Below, piece by piece: positions 1-8,481 of a stretch of 44,256 bases of DNA (position 1 is the stretch's first letter; the number at the start of each line of letters is the position of its first letter). A program made the position numbers and the translations under genes. The stretch lies in assembly GCA_002450905.1 (NCBI GenBank), contig DKAT01000002.1, forward strand, positions 1 to 44,256, read 5' to 3'. The notes under the pieces were generated by a model that searched no databases, was not told where the DNA came from, and worked only from the letters and a program-made list of their open reading frames with translations. This DNA comes from Spirochaetia bacterium UBA6919 (GTDB taxonomy: Bacteria > Spirochaetota > UBA6919).

Positions 1-551
1 TAATTATGCAATGACTCTATTAAATAACTCAAACCAACCCCGGTGATACTTGTTTCTGATAAATCAAGTGACACAAGATTTTTAATTTTAGAGATTTCCT
101 CAAGACCTTTATCCGTTATGCCCGTTTGCCTAAGATCTAGTTTTTCTAACTTATTCAAATGTTTTAAATGGATAATATCTTTATCATCTATGGTATCAGT
201 ATTAGCGAGATTGAGAGATTTCAGATCTTTTAAATATATTAGATGATGCAAATCCTTTTTTAATTTCTCAACCTCTTTATCAACAATTCTTCCGCATCTC
301 CAGCTTTCAAAATCTATATGAGTTATTTTTTCTATGTTATCCAGTGAGATATTTTTTACTTCTATTTTTTTTAACCAATTGTAGGTATTTAAAATATTGA
401 CATTTTGAGGATGGTTTGATTTGACCATTGGTTTGGAAATGGATTTTTTTGTCGTTTCTTTATTTGTGTGAATATCTTTACAATTGTAATTTATATAGAG
501 AGACAACACTGATAAAATTATTAAATAACATATTTTAAGAATATTTTCCAC
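1..551 (-). CDS. Secreted leucine-rich-repeat protein, 3' end beyond the window
   Basis: Open frame on the minus strand from a GTG at 551 to the window edge (183 codons visible). An in-frame TAA two codons upstream of the GTG fixes the earliest start. The protein opens with a hydrophobic stretch (residues about 5-20) followed by a Cys near residue 24, so it is exported and possibly a lipoprotein, although the lipobox is poor. From about residue 100 it has leucine-rich repeats of the type L..L..LDL..T.ITD.GL, the same style as the large LRR gene at 16840-18327. No strong ribosome binding site precedes the GTG; a later GTG about 14 codons in is possible but would cut the signal sequence. Function unknown; LRR proteins of this kind usually bind other proteins at the cell surface or in the periplasm. 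Confidence 0.75.
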   Translation of the reverse strand, partial: MENILKICYLIILSVLSLYINYNCKDIHTNKETTKKSISKPMVKSNHPQNVNILNTYNWLKKIEVKNISLDNIEKITHIDFESWRCGRIVDKEVEKLKKDLHHLIYLKDLKSLNLANTDTIDDKDIIHLKHLNKLEKLDLRQTGITDKGLEEISKIKNLVSLDLSETSITGVGLSYLIESLHN

Positions 552-838
552 CGATTAAAATGCTTTTAATAAGATACCAAATTTTCGGACAAGCATCTAT
601 ACTTTCTAAAGACTATTATTTTAGGAATATCTTTTTGAATAAATTCTATCCACACATTTTTATGGAGAGTCATACAATTCTTTATTTATATTTTAATTGT
701 GATTTTTTGACTGGTGTCATTGCGGGTGCTAACGAAACTATCGGTATTGATTATGCTAATAATTTACAGAGATGTTGGATCCGAGTCATAAGATAATTAT
801 TTGTTTTCTTGATGACCCGGTTTTGTAATTTATAAGAT
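552..838. other. Intergenic region between two minus-strand genes
   Basis: AT-rich spacer between the chemoreceptor stop and the LRR start. It should hold the LRR promoter, but I see no convincing -35/-10 pair and no clear terminator hairpin. A 78-codon plus-strand reading frame here has no ribosome binding site and no recognisable domain. Confidence 0.5.
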
Positions 839-2866
839 TTAATCTTCTTTCAGTTGGATACGCCTTTCATGGGTATGATTGGACGATATTTTTTTCTTAC
901 CTATACCATCTATGGAATAGAAGTCGTCACGGTGATTACCATTTTCCTGGAGTTCGAACTGATTCATCATATTTTTCAGAACTTCTGCGTGGTTTGCCAA
1001 TTCATTAAAACTGGCAGACATTTCTTCCAGACCTGCTGATTGAGTTTGTGTGACATCATTGACATTATTGACAGCACTTTGTATCTGCTGAGAACCATTG
1101 GCTTGTTGTGCGACTACGTTATTTATCAAACCAATATTATTGGTTGTCTTTTCTACATTAGATAAAATCTCTTTGAATGCTTCACCTGCTTTGTGGACAA
1201 TCTCGGTACCATTTTTTGTATTTTTCTGACTTTCTTTAACAAGGACTTCAATAGATTTAGTGGATTCAGCGCTTTTTTCAGCAAGCTTGGAGATTTCTTC
1301 GGCAACGACAGCAAATCCCCGTCCATGCTCACCTGCTCTGGCGGCTTCAATAGCTGCATTCAACGATAGCAAATTGGTCTGATCAGCAATATCATTAATG
1401 ACTTTAACGATTTCAACAACTTTATTTGAGCTGATATTAATCTCCTCCATCCCTCTGATTGCATCATCAATAAGTTCCAGACTTGCTCTTGCAATTCTTA
1501 AGGTCTCTTCTCCCTGATTAGCCATATCCTGGGAATTGGTTTGGAGGGATTTTATAGCCTCAGCAAATTCATGGAGAGTCGCAACGGTTTCTTCAACATT
1601 AGCAGCCTGACTTTGAGCGCCATCTGTTAAATTATTTGCAGTTGCGTTCAATTCTTCACTGGAAGCAGCGAGATTAGATGCAATCTCATCAATCTGATAA
1701 AGAGTTTTGCTTAAGTTATCTTCCATCGTGTTGATGCTTTGACCGATTTGACCGATTTCATCTTCACTATTTATTTCTACTCTATTTTTAAAATTACCAT
1801 TGGCAACATCTTTAAGAGTATTGACCATATGACTGATAGGCCTTGTAAGATATCTGATGATGAAATATAATAGAATAATACCCAAGGCAATAACAATAGA
1901 ATTAATTATTGACGTTTGAAGAGTAGCAGACTTTGCTAAACCCTCACCACTTTCATGGATTTTTTTTGAGGATGCAGAGATAAGATTTTTTGTTTTCTTC
2001 AGGGAGAAAGTAAGTTTAAAAGCTCCGTGAACATTTCCTTCCTTCCATCCCTCCATTTTAACACCTGTGGGATCGAGTCCCTTGTCGTTACCCCATAATT
2101 CCTTAGAGGTTGTCGGATCGCCGTGACAGTAGAGACAGACCTTATCCAGACGGACAGCTCGGTAATAAGTGACGGTATCATTTTTTTTATCTATGACGAA
2201 ATGCTCATCCATGTATCCTGCTAATTTAAGGAGATTTATAATAGTATTTTTATTTGATTTATCAAGAGTTACAGCAAGTTTATAGGATTTACCCTCTAGT
2301 TTATAGAAGGACTGGATGCGGCTTTTATCTGTTTCATTTTGGATATCCTTAAGAATCTTATTTTCAAAATCTTGTTTAGGTATTGATGTGGGGATTTGTT
2401 TTTCAGATAATTGTTTTAAGATAGCTTCTTCTTCTGGAGTTGGAGTATTAATGGGATTTCTTGGACTTATTTTGGGGACTTTGAATTGGATACCCAGTTC
2501 ATTGGCTTTGTTCTGGACAGACCGCATGGAGGCTACGATAGGGATAGTCCCGAGATATGCTTCGTATTCTTTGCTATTTTTAATTTTGAGGTTATCCAGG
2601 AGCATTTTACGGGTGTAGACCTGGTCTCTCCATTTTCTGGCTTCCCCTTCCCGAACACTTTCTGCCATGATGGTGAGATTACGACCGATGTCTACAGCCT
2701 GTTTAATAGCCATATCATTCATTTCTTTCTCTGCTTCAGAGGTTAAATTTTTATCCATTCCTTTGAGACTGCTGTTAAGAAAGTAGAAATTGAAAGCAAA
2801 GGCAATTAAGAAGATGAGGATGGATACAATGAGGATCTTGGTTCTGAACTTCAGTTTTTTTAACAT
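839..2866 (-). CDS. Methyl-accepting chemotaxis protein with periplasmic c-type haem (DUF3365/Tll0287-like) sensor domain
   Basis: Transmembrane chemoreceptor of 675 residues that should signal through CheW/CheA to the flagellar motor. A first membrane segment lies at residues 12-30, then a periplasmic domain of about 290 residues, a second membrane segment at about 320-342, a HAMP domain to about 395, and a cytoplasmic signalling domain whose hairpin tip (EAARAGEHGRGFAVV) is near residues 505-520. The periplasmic part ends with YRAVRLDKVCLYCHGDP (C244, C247, H248) and GAFKLTFSL, the signature of DUF3365/Tll0287-like domains, where CxxCH binds haem c covalently. It may therefore sense redox state, oxygen or NO (inference). 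AAGGAG precedes the ATG. There is no C-terminal CheR-tethering pentapeptide. The gene stands alone, with a 370-bp gap upstream. Confidence 0.9.
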   Translation of the reverse strand: MLKKLKFRTKILIVSILIFLIAFAFNFYFLNSSLKGMDKNLTSEAEKEMNDMAIKQAVDIGRNLTIMAESVREGEARKWRDQVYTRKMLLDNLKIKNSKEYEAYLGTIPIVASMRSVQNKANELGIQFKVPKISPRNPINTPTPEEEAILKQLSEKQIPTSIPKQDFENKILKDIQNETDKSRIQSFYKLEGKSYKLAVTLDKSNKNTIINLLKLAGYMDEHFVIDKKNDTVTYYRAVRLDKVCLYCHGDPTTSKELWGNDKGLDPTGVKMEGWKEGNVHGAFKLTFSLKKTKNLISASSKKIHESGEGLAKSATLQTSIINSIVIALGIILLYFIIRYLTRPISHMVNTLKDVANGNFKNRVEINSEDEIGQIGQSINTMEDNLSKTLYQIDEIASNLAASSEELNATANNLTDGAQSQAANVEETVATLHEFAEAIKSLQTNSQDMANQGEETLRIARASLELIDDAIRGMEEINISSNKVVEIVKVINDIADQTNLLSLNAAIEAARAGEHGRGFAVVAEEISKLAEKSAESTKSIEVLVKESQKNTKNGTEIVHKAGEAFKEILSNVEKTTNNIGLINNVVAQQANGSQQIQSAVNNVNDVTQTQSAGLEEMSASFNELANHAEVLKNMMNQFELQENGNHRDDFYSIDGIGKKKISSNHTHERRIQLKED

Positions 2867-3236
2867 ATTTAACTCCTTTTTGTGAAAGATAGATGCCGAT
2901 ATATTTTTGGTGTGATATATTTTGATTAAATCATTTAATAGTTGAATAACATTTAGTAATTTGATTTTAATATAACTTAACTTTCAAGTCTGAGACCCTC
3001 TGGGTTATGGTATCCTCCATCAAACTCAGTATTGGTTTCACACCACCATTTATATTTAGGATTTCAGTCCAAAAGATTTTTTGTATGTTAATTTAGTTCA
3101 AATCCATTATAATAATTTAATTAATACATCAACCCTTATTTTAAATTCTATACTATATGTAAAGATGTAGTTAAATTTATCTGTCGTCAATCAAATATTG
3201 AAATATTAAATCTTTTTTATAAATTCCATACCTTAT
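2867..3236. other. Intergenic region upstream of the chemoreceptor
   Basis: 370 bp between two minus-strand genes. It should contain the chemoreceptor promoter and the end of the phosphorelay transcript. I see only a short GACCC-TCT-GGGTT hairpin near 2994 without a T-tract, and no small reading frame worth calling. Confidence 0.4.
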
Positions 3237-3944
3237 TTAATAATTTTCATGGATCAGTTGGGATAATTTTTCAGTAAGATTGTGGATTTTAGTAAATTGT
3301 GAATTGATATCCCCGTGGTTTTCGTGAGTTGTTGAAATGATATATTTGTATAGCTCAAGGAGTTGATCATTTAGTAGATAAATAATCTTTTTGAGTGACT
3401 GGATAAGATCTGGATATCTGCTTTGCTTGTTGTATTGATATTGTCGATTTTCTTTTAGGATGATCATTTCATTATTTGCATCCTCTAAAACAGCCTTCAA
3501 ATGAGCGAATCTGTATTGAATCATCTCTCGTTTTGTTTTCTCATCTTCTTTTTGTGACTCAATTCGTTTCATAAGGATGCCTATGTGGACAAGATTTTTG
3601 ATTTGGCTGAGGAGGATGTTGTTATTAAAAGGCTTTGTGGAGTATCCCCAGGCTCCAAGATTGAGTCCATTGACCTGATCGGTGGGATTTGTTTTTGCCG
3701 ATAAGATGAGTACAGGCAAGCTGATATGACGGATTCTTTCAAGGACTTGAAATCCATTTAATTTTGGCATCATGATATCGAGAAGGAGGAGGTTAAAATA
3801 GTTTTCTGGCGAGGATTGGATGATATTTAATGCTGTTTCGCCATTATTTGTTTTAATTACCTCGTAATCATAGGATAATAAATCATTGAGGACTTCTGTA
3901 ATAAGTTCATCATCTTCTGCTATAAGAATTCGAGATTTATTCAC
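3237..3944 (-). CDS. Response regulator: receiver domain plus uncharacterised helical C-terminal half
   Basis: Last gene of the five-gene phosphorelay cluster, 235 residues. The N-terminal receiver domain is intact: acidic pair E10-D11, phosphoacceptor D56 in LLLLDIMMP, the LILSAKT switch segment and the TKPF lysine. Residues about 125-235 are predicted helical, with many Gln, Asn and Lys, and match no output domain I know; no DNA-binding helix-turn-helix is apparent. The start is a GTG at 3944 overlapping the previous stop by 8 bp, with AAGGA upstream, so translation is probably coupled. It is likely a protein-interaction output or an intermediate phosphate carrier; the target is unknown. 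Confidence 0.8.
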   Translation of the reverse strand: MNKSRILIAEDDELITEVLNDLLSYDYEVIKTNNGETALNIIQSSPENYFNLLLLDIMMPKLNGFQVLERIRHISLPVLILSAKTNPTDQVNGLNLGAWGYSTKPFNNNILLSQIKNLVHIGILMKRIESQKEDEKTKREMIQYRFAHLKAVLEDANNEMIILKENRQYQYNKQSRYPDLIQSLKKIIYLLNDQLLELYKYIISTTHENHGDINSQFTKIHNLTEKLSQLIHENY

Positions 3945-5067
3945 TATTTGTATCCTTTAAAATTGGGAGGGAGAAACAAATATTTGTTCCAAATGATTTA
4001 TGACTCTGTTCAATCCAGATAAGTCCGTTATGAGCGTTAATATATTTTTTACAAAGGAATAATCCAAGTCCCTGGCCTCTGGTGTGATTTAATTCTTCAT
4101 ATCCTGTCCAGAATTCCTGGAATACGTGCTCAAAATCCTCATCATTGATACCTATACCGTTGTCTAGAAAAGATATAATTAAATAATCAAAATAAATTTG
4201 AGCCTTAATGGATACAAAAGGATTGCTATTATTGTTATGCAGGATACAATTGTCTAGTATTTCATGGAATACGGAATTCATGATTTTAATATCAACTGCA
4301 ATTAATACCTGAGGGATAGGTTCCTGGATATGATGATTGAGTTTTTTAGGGCTGTTATTTGTAATCATTTGGTGTATAAAGATGTCAAGGGATATTTTTT
4401 CTTTTAAAATAAATATTTTTTTTTGATTATAGAGATTAGTAATATTTTTAGAGTTGTTTATGATTTCCTGAATAGCATGATTCATCCATTGAATAGATTC
4501 AGTCATTTCTTGATTTATGTTATTCATAGAGGTTTTATCGATTAAATAAAAATCATTATCTGTTGTAGTTTGATTACAAATGGATTTCATGACATTTAAG
4601 AGTTGGGTTTGTAGTTGGATTGTACCATAGATAACGCCAATGGGAGTGACGGTGTTGTGATGAACCAGTTGAAGACGTTTGTCCCGTAAATTGATTTTCA
4701 TTTGGTTATCTAATTTTTTTTGTATTTTTAGCTTCAATTCATTTATAAAAAAGGGTTTTGAGATATAATCCTCTGCACCGAGTTCTAATCCTTCAACGCG
4801 ATCATTGGTGGTGTATTTTGCTGTTAGAAAGATGAAAGGAGTATTATTTTTTGAATTAATCATATGCTGAGCAACCTGAAATCCATTTTTATGGGGCATC
4901 ATGACATCAAGGAGGATAAGGTCAAAATTGTTGTCATCAATCATTTCAATGGCTGTATTACCATCTTCTGCTTTATCTAAGGAATAATCCTGGCAGAGAA
5001 CATCATATAGTAGTTCTTGTATGTAATTGTCATCATCGACAACCAGGAGTTTAGGTTTTGATGCCAT
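3937..5067 (-). CDS. Receiver domain-histidine kinase with a degenerate H-box
   Basis: Soluble protein of 376 residues with an N-terminal receiver domain (D54 in LILLDVMMP, K in SKPF) and a C-terminal HATPase_c domain with its N-box (EILDNCILHN), G1 box (DNGIGI) and G2 box (GQGLGL) intact. In between, the expected dimerisation and phosphotransfer helix reads HHNTVTPIGV at about residue 136: the histidine (H137), Thr and Pro match H-E-L-R-T-P-L, but the acidic residue after the histidine is Asn and the Arg is missing. It may be a weak or dedicated kinase, or an ATP-binding regulator. AAGGAGGT lies upstream. The start overlaps the preceding kinase gene by 17 bp. No membrane segment. Confidence 0.82.
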   Translation of the reverse strand: MASKPKLLVVDDDNYIQELLYDVLCQDYSLDKAEDGNTAIEMIDDNNFDLILLDVMMPHKNGFQVAQHMINSKNNTPFIFLTAKYTTNDRVEGLELGAEDYISKPFFINELKLKIQKKLDNQMKINLRDKRLQLVHHNTVTPIGVIYGTIQLQTQLLNVMKSICNQTTTDNDFYLIDKTSMNNINQEMTESIQWMNHAIQEIINNSKNITNLYNQKKIFILKEKISLDIFIHQMITNNSPKKLNHHIQEPIPQVLIAVDIKIMNSVFHEILDNCILHNNNSNPFVSIKAQIYFDYLIISFLDNGIGINDEDFEHVFQEFWTGYEELNHTRGQGLGLFLCKKYINAHNGLIWIEQSHKSFGTNICFSLPILKDTNSE

Positions 5068-5980
5068 TTTGATTTACCTCCTTTTGCTGTAATTTAAATT
5101 GAGATATTATAGGTAAAGTGAGAGTAAAACAGGAACCATGATTTAATTTACTTTCAACAGAAATTTTACCTCCGTGTTTTTGGGCTAGATTATTGGCATA
5201 GTGGAGTCCAATTCCTGTTCCATTTGCCTTATTATTCTGTATTTTTCCCTGATTGAATCGCTGGAAGATGTTTTCAAGATCATTTTCATGAATACCGCAG
5301 CCTGTATCTTTGACGGAGATTTGACAGAAATCACTGGATTTTATGGTTTCTATTCTTATTTCTCCAGATTCAGTGAACTTATATGCGTTACTCACGAGAT
5401 TGACCAGGATTTTATAAATATGATCCGGGTCGTGTTCAATAGAAAAATTTTGTATATCTACATGGAGATTAATTTTTTTTGCTTTACAAAAGCCCTCAAA
5501 TGTATCCTTAATTTTTTCAAGGATTTGCTGAATATTAAAATTACAGAGATTACAAGATAATTTTCCCGCTTCAAATTTCGAGAAATCTAATAATTCATTG
5601 ACCAGATGCAGGAGATCCATGCTGGATGTTTTGATCCGCTTGACCCTTTTTAAAATATCGGTTTCAGATAGTTTATGGATGGTGTCAATAATATAATCCG
5701 TGGTACCGATAATGGATGTGAGAGGGGTTCTTAATTCGTGATTTACATTGCTGATGAACTCATCTTTCATTTTTAAAAGATTTTGGTCATGAAGGATAAT
5801 TTTCTGGATTTCAGAATTGGCATCATCCATAGTTATATTTAGGAGATTAAGAGCTTGTTGAATTTTTTCTTTTGCTGGATCATCAAGGTTTCCGTAATAA
5901 CCCAGGGTAACCATGTGTAGGATATTGGTTATATTAGCGATTTCTCTGAACTGGTAATCAATTTTGCTGATGTTTGTCAT
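5051..5980 (-). CDS. Soluble histidine kinase (HisKA-HATPase_c)
   Basis: Histidine kinase of 309 residues. Residues 1-70 are helical with no recognisable sensor and no membrane segment. HisKA follows, with phosphoacceptor H81 in SNVNHELRTPLTSI, then HATPase_c with the N-box LVNLVSNAYKF, the G1 box VKDTGCGI and the G2 box NGTGIGLHYA. AAAGGA precedes the ATG at 5980, which lies 23 bp inside the upstream receiver gene. It presumably phosphorylates the receiver domains of its neighbours, and since it lacks a detector its input may come from the PAS-containing kinase at 6415-8079 or from the single-domain receiver just upstream (inference). Confidence 0.88.
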   Translation of the reverse strand: MTNISKIDYQFREIANITNILHMVTLGYYGNLDDPAKEKIQQALNLLNITMDDANSEIQKIILHDQNLLKMKDEFISNVNHELRTPLTSIIGTTDYIIDTIHKLSETDILKRVKRIKTSSMDLLHLVNELLDFSKFEAGKLSCNLCNFNIQQILEKIKDTFEGFCKAKKINLHVDIQNFSIEHDPDHIYKILVNLVSNAYKFTESGEIRIETIKSSDFCQISVKDTGCGIHENDLENIFQRFNQGKIQNNKANGTGIGLHYANNLAQKHGGKISVESKLNHGSCFTLTLPIISQFKLQQKEVNQNGIKT

Positions 5981-6371
5981 TGTTTTCCTTTAAAATATCT
6001 ACGAGTAGATGAATTAAGTTAAGAACATCAAATGGTTTTGTTACAAAGTCGTTACAACCCGATTCCATAGCTTTCCTTCGGTCTTCTGGCAGAGCCTGAG
6101 CGGTGAGAGCGACGATATAGGTGTCATTTGTTTCAGGATCCTTTTTTATTTTATTTGTGGTTTCATAACCGTTTAATCCTGGCATATTGATATCCATGAG
6201 GACAATATCGGGTCTTTCTGATTTGACTTTCTCGATGGCTTCGTATCCATCATAGGCACTGAGCATTGTACATGGAATATACTTACTTACCCCACCTATA
6301 TTATTTGTAATCACATCATTTAAAATAAAATGTCCTGATTTCTGATCTTCTACAACAAGTATTTTTTTCAT
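5958..6371 (-). CDS. Single-domain response regulator (CheY/Spo0F-like)
   Basis: A stand-alone receiver domain of 137 residues: E8-D9 acidic pocket, phosphoacceptor D60 in IVLMDINMPGLNGYE, the ALTAQA switch segment and the K of FVTKPF. I chose the ATG at 6371, giving MKKILVVED, because GGGG lies just upstream and this is where receiver domains begin. A longer reading from 6425 would add 18 unrelated residues and overlap the previous gene. It sits between two kinase genes and ends 23 bp inside the next, so it is a likely phosphate shuttle of the Spo0F or DivK kind. Confidence 0.85.
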   Translation of the reverse strand: MKKILVVEDQKSGHFILNDVITNNIGGVSKYIPCTMLSAYDGYEAIEKVKSERPDIVLMDINMPGLNGYETTNKIKKDPETNDTYIVALTAQALPEDRRKAMESGCNDFVTKPFDVLNLIHLLVDILKENNDKHQQN

Positions 6372-6414
6372 AAATTTACCCCGCAAAGAAATAATAATTA
6401 GCCAGAAATGTCCT

Positions 6415-8079
6415 TTAATAAACAATTGATAGTTCTTGATTATCCTCCGATTTTAAGTTGTCCTCGTTATTTATGGGTAGATTAACAGAAAATATAGTAC
6501 CCTGATTCAATTTGCTTTCTACATTGATCTTTCCACTATGCATATCGATAAAACTCTTAGCTATAGATAATCCCAATCCAGTACCTGAATTATTTTGGTA
6601 TGGCACCTGATAGAAATCTTCGAAAATGTGAGTAATGTTTTGTTTAGAAATACCTTTTCCGGTGTCCTGAATGATGATTTGAATATATTGCGAGGATAAT
6701 TTCTTGATTGATATTTTTATAAAACCATTATCAGTGTTTTTGATTGCATTTGTCAGGATGTTGGAAATAGCCTGACGTATTCTCAGGGCATCGGCTAAGA
6801 TATTGACAGGATCATCGATATCTTGTTTGATGTCAACATCTTTTCTAATTAATAGAGGGGACAAGTTTTGAACAAGATCCTTGATTATTTCTGAGATATT
6901 GATCCATGTTTTCTGAATTTTCATTTTATTTACAGAAAGTTTTGAATAATCCAGTATATTTTGGATAATAAATAATAATTCCTCGCTGTGATGCAAGATT
7001 TCAGAGTGCTTAGTCTTTTGAATATCATTGAGAATACCAAAGAAACCCTGGTGGAGCATCTGTGCATTGGCTAGTATAACATTCAAAGGGGTTCTTAACT
7101 CGTGAGACATTTTAGCAAAGAATTCTGACCTTGCGTTACTAGCTTTTTTTAGTTCTCTATTGGTTTTTTTTAGTTGTCGAGTTGATTTTTCCAGCTTCTT
7201 AGAGATTTTCAGAATGGTTTCCTCATATAATTTTCTTTGCGTGATATCAGTAATGATACACAATATTCCTTCTGTTACAGGATAAATGTGATTTTCTGAC
7301 CACCCCAAATCACCATTAATATAAGTGAATTGATCGATGACTGCTCTGGGTTTCTGCTCTGCCATGACTTGTTTATATGCAGAAAATACATTATTTTGTT
7401 CTATATTTGGGAAGACCTCAAAAATACTTTTATTTATCAGACTCTCCTTGGATTTTGAAAAGAAGTGCTCAGTACCATCATTTACCATTAAGAATACCCA
7501 GTCATGACTTAACACAAAAACACCATCTGTAATAGATTCTAATAGCATACGATATCGCTCTTCACTGTTCTTTAAATGTTTTTCAATTTTTTTACGCTCA
7601 ACAACCTCCTGTATAAACTGGTTATTTATTTGGATAATATTTTTGGTTCTCTTCTGAACAAGTTCTTCAAAGTGTTCACTATGTTTTTTTATTAAATACT
7701 CAGAACATATCTTTTCCTGAGCAAAGCGGATGCAGTAAGAAATAGTCTTTCGGTCAAGATCTCCTTTTATAAGGTACTCCTGGGCACCATTTTGTACGGC
7801 ATGAATAGCTAATTGAATATTGTCATGTTCACACAAAACAATTATTGGGGTACCTTCAGATATATATTTTATTTCTATAAAAGAATTTAAACCTCCATTG
7901 TCAGGAAGAATCAGATCCAACAAGATTAAATCATAATGATTTTCGATAAGTCTCTCTATTGCATCCTGAAGTAGTGTAACATGGTGCCAACCTAGGGAGA
8001 GCATTTTCATTTCGTCATTAATTATACTTCGGATAATTTGTGCATCTTCTAAATCATTTTCAATCAAGAGTATATTCAT
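6415..8079 (-). CDS. Hybrid histidine kinase: receiver-PAS-HisKA-HATPase_c
   Basis: First gene of the phosphorelay cluster, 554 residues from the ATG at 8079. That start gives MNILLIEND with GGATG placed before it; an ATG three codons upstream is possible but has no ribosome binding site. Domains: receiver (D55 in LILLDLILPD), a coiled segment about 125-170, PAS at about 171-282 (SEERYRMLLESITDGVF to ITDITQRK), HisKA with H326 in FAKMSHELRTPLNV, and HATPase_c with N-box ISNILTNAIKN, G1 DTGKGI and G2 GTGLGL. No membrane segments, so the PAS domain senses an internal signal or a partner. An N-terminal receiver suggests that it is itself regulated by phosphorylation. Confidence 0.88.
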   Translation of the reverse strand: MNILLIENDLEDAQIIRSIINDEMKMLSLGWHHVTLLQDAIERLIENHYDLILLDLILPDNGGLNSFIEIKYISEGTPIIVLCEHDNIQLAIHAVQNGAQEYLIKGDLDRKTISYCIRFAQEKICSEYLIKKHSEHFEELVQKRTKNIIQINNQFIQEVVERKKIEKHLKNSEERYRMLLESITDGVFVLSHDWVFLMVNDGTEHFFSKSKESLINKSIFEVFPNIEQNNVFSAYKQVMAEQKPRAVIDQFTYINGDLGWSENHIYPVTEGILCIITDITQRKLYEETILKISKKLEKSTRQLKKTNRELKKASNARSEFFAKMSHELRTPLNVILANAQMLHQGFFGILNDIQKTKHSEILHHSEELLFIIQNILDYSKLSVNKMKIQKTWINISEIIKDLVQNLSPLLIRKDVDIKQDIDDPVNILADALRIRQAISNILTNAIKNTDNGFIKISIKKLSSQYIQIIIQDTGKGISKQNITHIFEDFYQVPYQNNSGTGLGLSIAKSFIDMHSGKINVESKLNQGTIFSVNLPINNEDNLKSEDNQELSIVY

Positions 8080-8088
8080 ATGATTCAT

Positions 8089-8481
8089 CCATTAATCGAA
8101 ATAGGATACGATCTCTGTAATTTATCCTGCAATGATCATGCCAACTATACTAAAACATATTATACTAAATATCTACCATCATAAAGGTATTTGAAAAACC
8201 ATTTATCATACAAAATAATCAGATGAATTGCATTGATAGAATACACTGATTCTGCTAGATGTAGGTTATCAAGACATTTTTTTCAATATTTTTTTTCACG
8301 ATATTAAAGATCACACATTTGATAACCGAATCAATTTTTATGAAGGCAAGCTCAAGGACACTGGCATGGACGCCTATTCATGGAGCATTGCTATACCTTT
8401 CAACATACCTTATTGTAAAATCCAAGGACACGCTACGAAAAAATTATTTTTCGAATAATCAACATTTCAAGGAGGAAATCA
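8089..8481. other. Divergent intergenic region between phosphorelay cluster and flaB
   Basis: About 390 bp holding promoters for both directions. For flaB the best pair I can find is a weak TTGCTA (8388)-N17-TATTGT (8411). I looked for sigma-28 (TAAA-N15-GCCGATAA) and sigma-54 (GG-N10-GC) patterns and found no good match. A 61-codon frame running into flaB from 8319 has no ribosome binding site or recognisable domain. Confidence 0.35.

Noticed and set aside
560..796. 78-codon plus-strand reading frame between the LRR and chemoreceptor genes
   Set aside because: No ribosome binding site, no recognisable domain, and it lies in the expected promoter region of the minus-strand LRR gene.
2990..3016. 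GACCC-TCT-GGGTT hairpin as a terminator or riboswitch element
   Set aside because: The stem is only 5 bp with one wobble pair, there is no T-tract, and no wider conserved structure was visible.
8281..8330. Sigma-28 flagellar promoter upstream of flaB
   Set aside because: A GATAA at 8321 resembles part of the -10 but the TAAA element is at the wrong distance.
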